A DNA stretch of 64,000 bases from an uncultured Bryobacterales bacterium (GTDB lineage: Bacteria; Acidobacteriota; Terriglobia; Bryobacterales; Bryobacteraceae), in NCBI GenBank assembly GCA_937959285.1, contig CALGAR010000063.1, positions 1-64,000 of the forward strand, written 5' to 3'. Positions 24,595 to 32,989 of this stretch are shown one piece after another. Numbering within the stretch: position 1 is the stretch's first letter; every line of letters begins with the position of its first letter. The position numbers and the translations under genes were made by a program. The notes beneath the pieces are model-generated. The model was not told the origin of the DNA. It made no database searches and saw nothing but the letters and a program-made list of their open reading frames with translations.

Positions 24595-26037
24595 TTACTG
24601 AACGACTGTCTGCGGACGAATAGGCACCGGCGGCCGGGGCGGGTTTGGGGTAAAGGCTTTGTCTTCCATGGCGGGGCGCCCGATACCGGCTTTGCGAACG
24701 CGTATCGTGCCGCGTTCCGTCGCCAGCCGCATCTCGGGACCCGCTCCGGATTTGCCGGAAAGAACTCCGCCCTGTCCCCGAATGTCCTCCTGAATAGGCT
24801 CGCCGTATTCGTTCTGTACAGAGCCCCTGTTCGTCGAAGCCGTGAGGGTGAAGCGGGAGTCTGGAAGCAGCGCCAGGTCGATATTCCCGGATCGCGTGCG
24901 GACGTCGACCTTGCCGAGCGGGCCTTTCCCCGGGCTTAACTGAATATCTCCACGGTCCAGCACGATTTCGAGGGCATCCGAAAAATCGGAGATTTCGATA
25001 TCCTTGGAGCGGTTCGACGTCAGCTTCATCGGACCGACCACTCTCTCTGCCGAAAGATGCCCAAGGGCCATCCGGAGTTCACCCGGAATACGGGTCACGC
25101 GCAGCTCTGTCGAATTGCTTTCATAACGGAGCGGCTGGGCAAGGTTTCGCACCTGAAACTCTCCCGAGTAGCCGCCGCTCACAGTCACGAGCCCTGCGAT
25201 ATTCTCGAGCTCCACGTCCTTGCCGTTGCCTTTCAGGTCCAGGTTGCCTCTCAGATTCGTCGCGCGGATAATATCGCTGCGGCGCAGGTCAATGCGGACG
25301 TTACCGCCGATGTTCTCGAGGCGCACGCCTGCGCTATCGCTGACCACATCGACCGAGCCGCTGAGGTCTGAGATGTCAAAGTCGCCGTAGCGGCCGCGGG
25401 CCTCCACGCTCGCTCCTCGGGGAACTGTTATATCGATGTCCGCGCTGATTCGCTCCTGACCAAGTACACGCTCCTGGTTTGTTCGTATCACCACCTGGTC
25501 GCCGTTTACGTTGATTTCAACGGGACTCTGCTCGTTTGCCCGGTCCGCCCGCTCCTGCTGCATCGCGCGAATCGTCTTCCGTCCGGTAACTCTCACTTCG
25601 TCCGTGTCGACGCCGACGATGCGGGCGTTCCCGCGCAGGTTCTCGACGATCACCCGGGGCGTGCTGCCCACCTTCTGCTCAACCGAGACAGGATAGTCGT
25701 AGTTTTCGCCAAAGACTTCGAGGCCCCGAATCGCGCTCGACACGCCGGTCAAGCGTTCGTTGATCCGGCCGACCACAAGCAGGCTGGAACCGACGAGAGC
25801 AATCACCACGACCAAAGCCCACTCTCCGCCGGAAATGCCGCTCGTCGGAAGCGGCCTGCTCTTAGCCGACAGAATCAGAATCTCCAGCAGGCGCAATGCC
25901 CCCCAGCCGACGAGGAGAAACGGCCAATAACGGCCGACGAGCTCAAGCAGAGAGAGATTCGGCCGAAGATTGTTCACAAGGAAGAGGACGCCAATCAGAA
26001 TCAGCAACAGCGGTGCAACCACGGATCCTCGTCTCAT
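24595..26037 (-). CDS. membrane protein with LiaF-like N-terminus and DUF4097-type adhesin-like repeats
   Basis: A 480-residue envelope protein. Residues 1-60 form two helices with the module LLILIGVLFLVNNL...RYWPFLLVGWGALRLLE, followed by another helix near 75-95. The rest is a long repetitive beta domain in which short units of the kind VDVVSDSAGVRLENIGGNVRI and DLKGNGKDVELENIAGLVTV recur, as in the DUF4097 beta-helix family found in LiaF/YvlB-like proteins. LiaF proteins inhibit envelope-stress signalling in Firmicutes; whether that holds here is inference. It is the last gene of the sigma-factor operon and its start directly abuts or shares a base with the preceding stop. Confidence 0.75.
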   Translation of the reverse strand: MRRGSVVAPLLLILIGVLFLVNNLRPNLSLLELVGRYWPFLLVGWGALRLLEILILSAKSRPLPTSGISGGEWALVVVIALVGSSLLVVGRINERLTGVSSAIRGLEVFGENYDYPVSVEQKVGSTPRVIVENLRGNARIVGVDTDEVRVTGRKTIRAMQQERADRANEQSPVEINVNGDQVVIRTNQERVLGQERISADIDITVPRGASVEARGRYGDFDISDLSGSVDVVSDSAGVRLENIGGNVRIDLRRSDIIRATNLRGNLDLKGNGKDVELENIAGLVTVSGGYSGEFQVRNLAQPLRYESNSTELRVTRIPGELRMALGHLSAERVVGPMKLTSNRSKDIEISDFSDALEIVLDRGDIQLSPGKGPLGKVDVRTRSGNIDLALLPDSRFTLTASTNRGSVQNEYGEPIQEDIRGQGGVLSGKSGAGPEMRLATERGTIRVRKAGIGRPAMEDKAFTPNPPRPPVPIRPQTVVQ

Positions 26038-26237
26038 TACATCCCTCCTCCGTGCTCTTGCGGACGCAACGCGAGCCTCTCCAGCAGCTTCAGGATGCCG
26101 AAGACGATGATCAGCGCAGGCCAGGTCCGGCTGAAGCTGTAGGAGCCGAAATGATCAGCAGCCAGTAACAGCCCCAGCATCATGAGCATGATCGGACCCC
26201 GGATGGCCTGCAGAAGCGCGGCTCTATTGGCGTTCAT
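26037..26237 (-). CDS. small two-helix membrane protein (LiaI/LiaF-type module)
   Basis: A 66-residue protein made almost entirely of two helices, with IMLMMLGLLLAADHFGSY, TWPALIIVFGILKLLERL and a short basic tail. These align by eye with the helices in both flanking genes. It overlaps the zinc-finger gene upstream by 14 bases and touches the DUF4097-type gene downstream, so it is co-translated with them. The function is unknown; the setting suggests a partner in the same membrane complex. Confidence 0.7.
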   Translation of the reverse strand: MNANRAALLQAIRGPIMLMMLGLLLAADHFGSYSFSRTWPALIIVFGILKLLERLALRPQEHGGGM

Positions 26238-26904
26238 CGGCTGCCTCCCTGTTGTAATGAGGCGTTTCCGAGTAGTTCAGGCGGTTGTAAAGCATGTAGA
26301 CGCCGAGCACGATCAGGAAGACCGGCCAGTATCGAAGGATCTGGTAGAGGCGGAGGATTTCGAGGTTGTGCAACAGGAAGACCGTTCCGATGATGATCAA
26401 CAAAATCGGTGCTATCGGAGAGCTTCCGGTTCCCTTGACCGGGATAATGCTGGAAAACTCGTCCACCGGCTGGCCCAGTTGACGCTTTCTTGCCGTGTGG
26501 TACGCCTCGAACGCCATGTAGAAGAACCACACACCGGAGAGCATGCCGAACAAAGGTTCCAGGCCATTGGCAGCGCCCGCCGACTGCACGCTGATCAGCA
26601 GGCCGAAGACGATGACATGGACAAGGCCCTTCGCGTACTGACCGTTGTAAATCGCTCCGACGCCGGGAATCAGGCCGAGCAGGAAAGCGAGTCCGGGGGA
26701 GGCGCTGGTGTCTACGACGGGGGGACTCGGGGCACTGGAGTAGGGATTAGGAGGAGGCGTCCAGCCGGAAGCGCGGGGAGCAGGAGCGTGCTCCTCGCAG
26801 TAGATCGTGCCGGCAGCGCTTTTCTGGCACTGCTCGCACAAGGCTTTTCCGCAGGACCGGCAATAAGCCACTGCTGCCACGTCGGGATGGTTCACACAAT
26901 TCAT
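26224..26904 (-). CDS. B-box-type zinc-finger membrane protein with C-terminal LiaF-type module
   Basis: A 226-residue protein with three parts: an N-terminal B-box-like zinc finger (CVNHPDVAAVAYCRSCGKALCEQC, quoted here as its cysteine/histidine pattern C-x3-H...C-x2-C...C-x2-C...H), a proline-rich stretch followed by membrane helices (about 75-130, with GLIPGVGAIYNGQYAKGLVH), and a terminal pair of helices (LLIIIGTVFLLHNLEILRL, RYWPVFLIVLGVYMLYNRL). The GVGAIYNGQYAKG segment resembles TM2-type membrane proteins. It overlaps the anti-sigma gene by four bases. Role unknown, likely in sensing or transmitting an envelope signal. Confidence 0.7.
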   Translation of the reverse strand: MNCVNHPDVAAVAYCRSCGKALCEQCQKSAAGTIYCEEHAPAPRASGWTPPPNPYSSAPSPPVVDTSASPGLAFLLGLIPGVGAIYNGQYAKGLVHVIVFGLLISVQSAGAANGLEPLFGMLSGVWFFYMAFEAYHTARKRQLGQPVDEFSSIIPVKGTGSSPIAPILLIIIGTVFLLHNLEILRLYQILRYWPVFLIVLGVYMLYNRLNYSETPHYNREAADERQ

Positions 26905-27584
26905 TGCTTTCCCCTCTCTTGCTGTAGCTCTTCCCCAGCTACACCTGGAGCTCCGGTTGTCTCCCTCGGGGTCGGCGAGTCTCCAAGCTCATCGGCCGTT
27001 CTGGCGGGATTCCCGTTTTGCTCCAAAGCCTGGCCGCTTTGGGGCTGAGATCTTCTTTGTTCTTCCTCCTGCTCAGTCCACTCTTTCAGTCGTGTCTGAA
27101 TTTCGTAAACAAGCCGCAGGCTATCGTAATACTTAACCACGCTCTCCCAGGTGTGATGAACCCGGTCTTCGAGAGCGGCCCAAACCTTTGCGGGGTGCAG
27201 GTCGGACGGCCGGAGCTGGCGCAGGGGAATGCCTGCGAACTGTCCCAGCATCGAGAACGACAGGATGGTCATCGCCATGCCCATCGCGAATCGTGGCTGC
27301 AGGACGGGCTCCAGCCATCTGCCGATCCAGCCTCTCCACCCCTTGCGGAGCGGTATGGCGGATCTTTCGGGGCGATTCTGGAAAAGGATGTGTGTGATGA
27401 GCTCCGGCGGCGGCTCCACATCTGCCGCCCGCTCCATGAAGGCGAGCGCTGCCGAGGAGTCGCGTACAAGTTCCGAGCAGGCGGGGCAAGCGGAGAGGTG
27501 CTGCTCCACGATGGCGCGTTCTTCGGCGCCAAGCGTGCCGTCGACGTAATCGCAGAGCAGAACTTCCAGTTCTCCGCAGTTCAT
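26901..27584 (-). CDS. anti-sigma factor with zinc-finger (zf-HC2/ZAS-like) domain
   Basis: A 227-residue protein whose first 40 residues have the ZAS pattern: an early cysteine, then H-x3-C-x2-C in VEQHLSACPACSELV. That domain binds ECF sigma factors and holds them inactive. A single likely membrane segment follows at about 95-115 (FAMGMAMTILSFSMLGQFAG), then a cytoplasm-opposed tail rich in glutamine and glutamate. It lies 45 bp downstream of the ECF sigma gene, the standard arrangement of a sigma factor and its inhibitor. Confidence 0.85.
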   Translation of the reverse strand: MNCGELEVLLCDYVDGTLGAEERAIVEQHLSACPACSELVRDSSAALAFMERAADVEPPPELITHILFQNRPERSAIPLRKGWRGWIGRWLEPVLQPRFAMGMAMTILSFSMLGQFAGIPLRQLRPSDLHPAKVWAALEDRVHHTWESVVKYYDSLRLVYEIQTRLKEWTEQEEEQRRSQPQSGQALEQNGNPARTADELGDSPTPRETTGAPGVAGEELQQERGKQ

Positions 27585-27629
27585 GGCGTTATCTCGAAAT
27601 CCCGTTCATCCCGGTCCAAACACCCGGCT

Positions 27630-28283
27630 TCATACGGTTACCTTCTGCCGCCGCAAGAGCCTGGCCAATTCAGCACGGCCTCGATTCAGCCGTGACTTCA
27701 CCGTGCCCTCCGGAACGTTGAGCACCTGAGCAATCTCCCGGTACTCCATTCCTTCCAAATCCCTTAATATGACTGTTTCACGCAACTCGGGGGAGAGCTT
27801 CTGCAGGGCACACTGCAATACCTCGCTCGCCTCACGGCCTGCCAGCAGACCGTCGGCCCTTGCGGTTGCTGCCGTCTTCTCTTCAAGCACCTGCAACTGA
27901 TCTTCAATGGAATCGGTGGCCCGATCCAGGCGTGTCCGCCGGTAGTGATCAATCAGAAGATTCCTCGTGAGGCGGGTCAACCATACGACGAACGTCCCTT
28001 CTCCGGCACGAAAGCTCCGGAGCGATTTGAAGACCCTAAGGAAAACCTCCTGCGTCAGATCCTGGGCTTCCCCTTCGCTGCCCGTGAAGCGAAGACAGAT
28101 TGAATACACACGGCGTGTGTGAGTCTTCACCATGTCTTCCCAGGCCGCCTCGTCGCCTGCCAGACAACTCTCCACGAGACTGGTATCGGAGTCCAAGCCG
28201 TTCACTCTTTGGCAGCCCCAGTTTACACCGAGGTCCCTGCGGTCCCGGGGCGGAATCTGTAGGAGCGCTGCCGTGGTTGCCAT
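27630..28283 (-). CDS. ECF RNA polymerase sigma factor (sigma-E-like)
   Basis: Alternative sigma factor of the ECF group, 217 residues from ATG 28283. Region 2 is clear: DMVKTHTRRVYSICLRFTG, EAQDLTQEVFLRVFKSL and LTRLTRNLLIDHYRRTR. Region 4 is KLSPELRETVILRDLEGMEYREIAQVLNVPEGTVKSRLNRGR. I start at ATG 28283 because GAGG lies six bases before it; GTG at 28205 gives a shorter protein (191 residues) that begins closer to the usual ECF start and is a real alternative. It heads an operon with its anti-sigma factor and three membrane proteins that may be its sensor module. Confidence 0.9.
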   Translation of the reverse strand: MATTAALLQIPPRDRRDLGVNWGCQRVNGLDSDTSLVESCLAGDEAAWEDMVKTHTRRVYSICLRFTGSEGEAQDLTQEVFLRVFKSLRSFRAGEGTFVVWLTRLTRNLLIDHYRRTRLDRATDSIEDQLQVLEEKTAATARADGLLAGREASEVLQCALQKLSPELRETVILRDLEGMEYREIAQVLNVPEGTVKSRLNRGRAELARLLRRQKVTV

Positions 28284-28352
28284 TGGTATCCTCGTCCGGA
28301 CGCCTCCCCGCGCGCCAGCCTCCTTGAATACACGCGGTCGTGCTTCCAGTAT

Positions 28353-28381
28353 GAGAAACGAGGATTTATCATGAGAAGTTC
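28353..28381 (-). promoter_or_regulatory. possible ECF-type autoregulated promoter of the sigma-factor operon
   Basis: On the minus strand GAACTT (28376-28381) is the shape of a sigma-E -35 element. A CGTTTCTC stretch lies 15-17 bp downstream where the -10 would be. ECF sigma factors commonly drive their own operons. The -10 match is poor, so this is tentative. Confidence 0.25.
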
Positions 28382-28470
28382 GCGCAAAGCGTGACTGTCT
28401 CGCAGAATTCCATTCTATCCCGGCTCTCAAGCGGGTCCCAGCTCGGCGATCGCTCCGTTTACCGATTGGT

Positions 28471-29526
28471 GTGTCGGGGAGGGAGGCCCTGATTCGGAAC
28501 CGCTTGAAGTATTTTGCCGCCGCAGGTTTGCTCGCGGTGGTTGTATGGCTCCTCCTTACGCGCGTGTGCGAGCGCGGCTTTGACTGGAGCCTGCTGGCGC
28601 GGACGCTCCTCGGGGTGCATTGGGGATGGCTGGGAGCAGCCATCGGCTTCGTGCTGCTGACCTACTACGGGCGTGTGTTGCGCTGGAGCGTCATGATCCG
28701 GCCAATCTGTCCTCATCCCAGCCATTGGCGGCTGTTTTCCGCCACGGCCATCGGCTTCACCGCGCTGGTATTCTTCGGCCGTCCCGGCGAGCTGCTCCGC
28801 CCCTATCTGATCGCCAGGAACGAAAACCTCCCGTTCTCATCACAAATGGCGGCGTGGCTCCTCGAACGGGTCTACGATCTTTTGGCCGTCGTCCTGATCT
28901 TCGGCTTTGCCCTCACCCGCATACCGCAAAACGCGTCACTCGGACCGGCCCTTCAATGGGCCCTCGAAATCGGCGGGCATGCTGTCTGGATTCTGGCGCT
29001 GGTCTGCGTCGGTGTCCTGTTCGTCCTCCGGCAATATTCCGGCTTCGCCCGCCGCCGCATCACCGAAGCTCTGGAGTTCCTGCCCGCCGCCCAGCACCAG
29101 AAAGTCTCCCAGTTCGTCGATTCCTTTGTGCGGGGCATCGAAGCGACTCGCAGTACGCGCGCAGCTTTCCTGCTTCTCTTCTACACGGTCGTCGAATGGC
29201 TGCTAATCGGCGTATGCTACTACTGTCTGTTTAAGGCCTTTCCGGCGACGGCGGGCCGGGGTTGGATGGATGTTCTGGCGTTCATGGGGCTCGTCGCCTT
29301 TGGCAGCATCGTTCAGTTGCCCGGCATCGGCGGGGGCATGCAGGTCGTGGCCGTAATCACGCTGACGGAGCTGCTGGGCACGCCGCTCGAAGCAGCTACC
29401 GGCATAGCGCTCGCCCTCTGGATTATTACATTTGTCGTGATTATGCCGGTCGGGTTGCTCTTCGCGTGTTATGAAGGGCTAAGCTGGCGCAAGATCAAGG
29501 AGTTGGAGAAAGAGGTAGCGTTATGA
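28471..29526 (+). CDS. flippase-like/lysylphosphatidylglycerol synthase transmembrane-region protein
   Basis: A 351-residue integral membrane protein with about eight helices, of the UPF0104/LPG_synthase_TM family. Typical motifs are VLLTYYGRVLRWSVMI, GFTALVFFGRPGELLRPYLIA and, late in the protein, GLVAFGSIVQLPGIGGGMQVV. Relatives form the flippase half of MprF and are also found near glycosyltransferases as predicted lipid-linked flippases. No synthetase domain is attached. The GTG start and a nearby purine-rich tract give the longest sensible frame. Its stop overlaps nrdR by four bases. Confidence 0.8.
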   Translation: MSGREALIRNRLKYFAAAGLLAVVVWLLLTRVCERGFDWSLLARTLLGVHWGWLGAAIGFVLLTYYGRVLRWSVMIRPICPHPSHWRLFSATAIGFTALVFFGRPGELLRPYLIARNENLPFSSQMAAWLLERVYDLLAVVLIFGFALTRIPQNASLGPALQWALEIGGHAVWILALVCVGVLFVLRQYSGFARRRITEALEFLPAAQHQKVSQFVDSFVRGIEATRSTRAAFLLLFYTVVEWLLIGVCYYCLFKAFPATAGRGWMDVLAFMGLVAFGSIVQLPGIGGGMQVVAVITLTELLGTPLEAATGIALALWIITFVVIMPVGLLFACYEGLSWRKIKELEKEVAL

Positions 29527-29975
29527 CCTGCCCTTTTTGCGGTCATTTGGAGGACCGGGTGATCGACTCTCGCGAGAGCCGCGAGGGGGATGTCATCCGC
29601 CGCCGCCGTCAGTGCCTCAAGTGCGAGCGCAGGTTTACGACCTATGAACGGATTGACGAGATTCCATACATGGTAGTCAAGAAAGATGGGCGGCGGGAGA
29701 AGTTCGAGCGTCAGAAAGTATTGTCCGGCTTACTGAAGGCCTGCGAGAAACGGCCGATCAGTATGGGGAAGCTTGCGGAGATCGTCGATGCCGTCGAGTC
29801 GCGGCTGGCGGACAGTCCGGAGCGGGAGATATCTACTACAGTAATCGGAGAAATGCTAATGGAGCGTCTTCGATTCATGGACAAAATCGCTTACGTCCGT
29901 TTTGCTTCCGTCTACCGGGATTTCCAGGACATTGAAGCGTTCCTCAATGAAGTGAAGGAGTTGAAACAGGCTTGA
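29523..29975 (+). CDS. nrdR: transcriptional repressor NrdR
   Basis: NrdR represses ribonucleotide reductase genes when its ATP-cone domain holds dATP. The 150-residue protein has an N-terminal zinc ribbon (CPFCG at 3-7 and CLKCERRF around 32-39), the basic DNA-contact region DSRESREGDVIRRRRQC, then the ATP-cone starting YMVVKKDGRREKF. The length is normal. The ATG overlaps the upstream stop by four bases (ATGA). No ribonucleotide reductase gene is in the window. Confidence 0.97.
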   Translation: MTCPFCGHLEDRVIDSRESREGDVIRRRRQCLKCERRFTTYERIDEIPYMVVKKDGRREKFERQKVLSGLLKACEKRPISMGKLAEIVDAVESRLADSPEREISTTVIGEMLMERLRFMDKIAYVRFASVYRDFQDIEAFLNEVKELKQA

Positions 29976-30069
29976 GAGATGCGGTGGCCTGAAAGCACTG
30001 AAAATGCAGTGTACTAGGGCAATATTGCTGTAACCAAAACGGTTTGAGCACATCATTATAGATAGGGAC

Positions 30070-30098
30070 TTAACTTCGACTCTGGTTGATGCTATAAT
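30070..30098 (+). promoter_or_regulatory. sigma-70-type promoter of rpoD
   Basis: TTAACT at 30070-30075 and TATAAT at 30093-30098 are separated by 17 bp. The -10 is a perfect consensus and the -35 matches four of six positions. It would give an rpoD leader of about 135 nt. The remainder of the 264-bp gap after nrdR holds no gene. Confidence 0.6.
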
Positions 30099-30239
30099 CG
30101 CTGGCGGTCCGGAAATCGTCTCAGCACAGCTGCAACCGGTGTCGTGTGGAGTCACCCGGCAGCGACCGGCAATTTCGAAACCAATCAACCCCGATGACAA
30201 CAGTTTCCTGTCCTTTCCAGCGGGGGAGGTGAGTCAGCA

Positions 30240-31766
30240 GTGGATCAATTCGAAGATCAGTTTTTAACAGACAGCCACGAACCCTTAGGTCTTCCTTTTG
30301 ACGAAGACACAAGCTACTTCCACCCAGAAGAAGTACAAGAGGATGAATTTCAAGCCACTCAGCAGGTGGAAGAGTCGATTTACACGGATGACCCGGTCAG
30401 GGTGTATCTCCGTGAAATGGGCGCGGTTCCGCTGCTGACGAGAGAAGGGGAAGTAGACCTTGCTCGTCGAATGGAGCGAGGAAAGCTGCGGATGCAGAAG
30501 GCGATCAGCAGATCTTCCCTTGTCCAATTGATGGTAGTGGAGTTCGCTGAGCAAATTAAGCGGGACCCGTCGGTGTTGGATACCCTGGTTGATCTCGGGG
30601 ACTCGGAAGAAGGGGCAGCGGACACGAAGCGGCGCAATGAAATCAAGGAGCAGTTTGCCCAGGTAGCAGCAGCATATAAGCGGCAGCAGCAGCTCGCCGA
30701 GAAGCTGAACGCCGTATCGGCTTCCAACAAGAGGGGGCGGCGCAAGGCGAGTGGGAAGCTCTTGCGCTGCAAGGTGGAAATCTCCAAGATCATTCGCACC
30801 ATCCCGTGGCAGAACTCGCGCTGGAAGCAGTTTGGCAAGGAGATTGAGCGCGCGGTCGATGAGCTGACGCACCTGGAAGCGGAGCTGAAGCGCGCGGAAG
30901 AACGCGGCGGTACGGCAAATCAGGCTCGGGTGCGAGAGCTGAAGCGCGAGATTCGCAAGCGGGAAGCGACGGCAGAAGCTTCGCTCAGCGACCTCAGGCA
31001 TACTCTTACGGTGATTCGCCAGGGCGAGCTCGAGGCTGAGCGGGCCAAGAAAGACCTCGTCGAGGCGAACCTGCGGCTGGTTGTCTCGGTAGCCAAGAAG
31101 TATGTCAACCGCGGTTTGCATCTCCTGGATCTGATTCAGGAAGGCAACATCGGCTTGATGCGGGCCGCCGACAAGTTCGAATATCGCCGGGGCTACAAGT
31201 TCTCAACTTATGCCACCTGGTGGATCCGGCAGGCTATCACTCGCGCCATTGCCGACCAGTCCCGAACCATTCGCATCCCGGTGCACATGAACGAGAGCAT
31301 GAACAAGTTCCTGCGTGCTACCAGGGAGCTGGAGAAGGAGCTGGGCCGCGCTCCGACGAACGAAGAGATCAGCCGCCGGATGGACATCCCGATCGAGAAG
31401 GTGCAGAAGCTGAAGACCATCTCGCGGGATCCGGTTTCCCTCGAAACTCCGGTTGGCCGCGACGGCGAATCGGCGCTGGGTGACCTCATCGAGGATCGCT
31501 GGGTTGGCTCCCCCGTGGACGCAGTCATCGATTCGAACGTGCGAGATGAGACGGCAAATATTCTCAAGACGCTTTCTCCGAAGGAAGAGAAAGTGATCCG
31601 CCTGCGTTTCGGAATCGGCTGTGAGCGGGAACACACGCTTGAAGAGATTGGGCAGGAGTTCGATGTAACTCGGGAACGGATCCGGCAGATCGAAGCCAAG
31701 GCGCTTCGCCAGCTTCGTTCGCCCGAGCGGGCTCGTCACCTGCGCGCTCTGCTCGCGGCCCGCTAA
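30240..31766 (+). CDS. rpoD: RNA polymerase primary sigma factor RpoD
   Basis: Housekeeping sigma factor, 508 residues. Region 1.2 is DDPVRVYLREMGAVPLLTREGEV (about 50-75). A lysine/arginine-rich non-conserved insert fills 150-260. Region 2 contains the core-binding and -10-reading part (LVEANLRLVVSVAKKYVNRG, LIQEGNIGLMRA and KFSTYATWWIRQAI). Regions 3 and 4 follow, with the -35-reading helix-turn-helix THTLEEIGQEF and DVTRERIRQIEAKAL. The acidic region 1.1 is short. GTG at 30240 is preceded by GGGGGAGG about ten bases upstream. The gene has its own promoter and terminator. Confidence 0.97.
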   Translation: MDQFEDQFLTDSHEPLGLPFDEDTSYFHPEEVQEDEFQATQQVEESIYTDDPVRVYLREMGAVPLLTREGEVDLARRMERGKLRMQKAISRSSLVQLMVVEFAEQIKRDPSVLDTLVDLGDSEEGAADTKRRNEIKEQFAQVAAAYKRQQQLAEKLNAVSASNKRGRRKASGKLLRCKVEISKIIRTIPWQNSRWKQFGKEIERAVDELTHLEAELKRAEERGGTANQARVRELKREIRKREATAEASLSDLRHTLTVIRQGELEAERAKKDLVEANLRLVVSVAKKYVNRGLHLLDLIQEGNIGLMRAADKFEYRRGYKFSTYATWWIRQAITRAIADQSRTIRIPVHMNESMNKFLRATRELEKELGRAPTNEEISRRMDIPIEKVQKLKTISRDPVSLETPVGRDGESALGDLIEDRWVGSPVDAVIDSNVRDETANILKTLSPKEEKVIRLRFGIGCEREHTLEEIGQEFDVTRERIRQIEAKALRQLRSPERARHLRALLAAR

Positions 31767-31783
31767 ACCATTCCAGACTTCTA

Positions 31784-31813
31784 AAAAAGCCGGAGCGTTT
31801 GCTCCGGCTTTTT
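31784..31813 (+). terminator. intrinsic terminator after rpoD
   Basis: AAAAAGCCGGAGC at 31784-31796 and GCTCCGGCTTTTT at 31801-31813 form a perfect 13-bp stem with a four-base GTTT loop and flanking A and T tracts. It works on the plus strand for rpoD and, being symmetrical, could also stop the convergent thioredoxin/DUF3738 gene that ends at 31844. Confidence 0.93.
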
Positions 31814-31843
31814 GCTTTTGGCCTCTAAGGCTCGGGCCGGGTG

Positions 31844-32989
31844 TTACGGCGAGTCCTGCTTCTTGGAAACCCGAATCACGCTTACCGGCCGCCGCTCCTT
31901 GCGCAGGACGAGGCCAAGCTTCAACTCCAGCATCCGGGTCAGCGAGTCCGCCTCGCCGACGCCCCACCGGAGCTCAATATCGTAGTTTCCAGCAAGGCCT
32001 GTCGCGTCGATAACGGGCGTCGCGAAATGTTCCTCCAGCATTGCGAGAAAGGGAGCGAGGCCTGTCGCCTGTTGCTCGTACCGGCCCTTCCCGGAGGAAA
32101 CGTACGGTTCTTTCCCCTGGGACTGCTGGAGACGGGCGCCATCCACAGCCTGCTGGAGCAGGAGAACCTCGACTTCTTCTTCCACGGGCCGGGCTTCGAA
32201 GCGGAAGGCTTGGGCCAGCGCCTGCTGGAGTAGCAGGCGGGCGGCGGAGTCGTCCTCCCGCGCGACGCGAACACTGGCGTTGACGCTCTCCTCCTTAAGC
32301 TCAGGAGGCCCGAGGACCCGGCCAGGTGAGACATCCCAGGCCAGGGCGAGAAGGCGGCCTAGAGGTACTCCTCTGGCATCGATCGCGCCTCTGTCGACCT
32401 TAAGCGCGGGATCCGGGCTCGCGGGAACGCGCTGAATGCGTGCTTCGAGGGCAGCGTCGTCAAGGTACGGCTGAAGATGCGGTGTGCGGGAAGGCGGTCC
32501 GAGCTTGACAGGCTTCCCGGCGATGAGCGAGTCGAGCACATCCGGAGTCAGTTGATCGGGCGATCCGCTTGCGACAATTACCCCGTCCGCGTCGATGAGG
32601 AAGGTGGCCGGAAAGCTTTCTACGCGATAGGCGTACATCATCGACCGGTCCGTGTCGACAGCCACCCATCCCGAAATTGGGTTGCGCCGCAGGAATTCGC
32701 TAACAAGCCCCGGAGGCTCATCGGTTACGGAGAGAAAGCGGACCCGGCCGCGGAACTGCTGTTCCAAGTCGTTGAGATGCGGCAAGCTGCTGACGCACGG
32801 CGCACACCACGTCGCCCAGAAATCCAGCACCGTGGGCAGCTTTTGCTCGGCGGACCACTCGGAGGCTCGTGTCAGCAGGATCTCGAAGTCGAAGGGCGGG
32901 GCGATTCCGCCCGGTGCAGGCTTCCGGTCTGCGAACGCCGCGACGGCTAGGGCTGTGAGCGCTGCGCTGACCCTGAGCAGGACCTTCAT
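31844..32989 (-). CDS. thioredoxin-like domain fused to DUF3738 (Solibacter-type) domain
   Basis: A 381-residue exported protein. After a signal peptide (LLRVSAALTALAVAAFA) comes a TlpA/ResA-like thioredoxin domain with the WCAPC redox site in FWATWCAPCVSSLPHL and a cis-proline region SFPATFLIDADG. From about 185 on it carries the DUF3738 domain, known as a soil-Acidobacteria domain (TIGR03435), with VDRGAIDARGVPLGRLLALAW and the ending EHFATPVIDATGLAGNYDIELRW and LGLVLRKERRPVSVIRV. The domain's function is unknown. It overlaps the mutS2 stop by four bases, so it is the third gene of a NUDIX-mutS2 operon. Confidence 0.85.
   Translation of the reverse strand: MKVLLRVSAALTALAVAAFADRKPAPGGIAPPFDFEILLTRASEWSAEQKLPTVLDFWATWCAPCVSSLPHLNDLEQQFRGRVRFLSVTDEPPGLVSEFLRRNPISGWVAVDTDRSMMYAYRVESFPATFLIDADGVIVASGSPDQLTPDVLDSLIAGKPVKLGPPSRTPHLQPYLDDAALEARIQRVPASPDPALKVDRGAIDARGVPLGRLLALAWDVSPGRVLGPPELKEESVNASVRVAREDDSAARLLLQQALAQAFRFEARPVEEEVEVLLLQQAVDGARLQQSQGKEPYVSSGKGRYEQQATGLAPFLAMLEEHFATPVIDATGLAGNYDIELRWGVGEADSLTRMLELKLGLVLRKERRPVSVIRVSKKQDSP

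Noticed and set aside
28284..28643. Longer N-terminus for the ECF sigma factor
   Set aside because: The added sequence is low-complexity and arginine-rich, overlaps the divergent flippase gene, and there is a good ribosome binding site at 28283.
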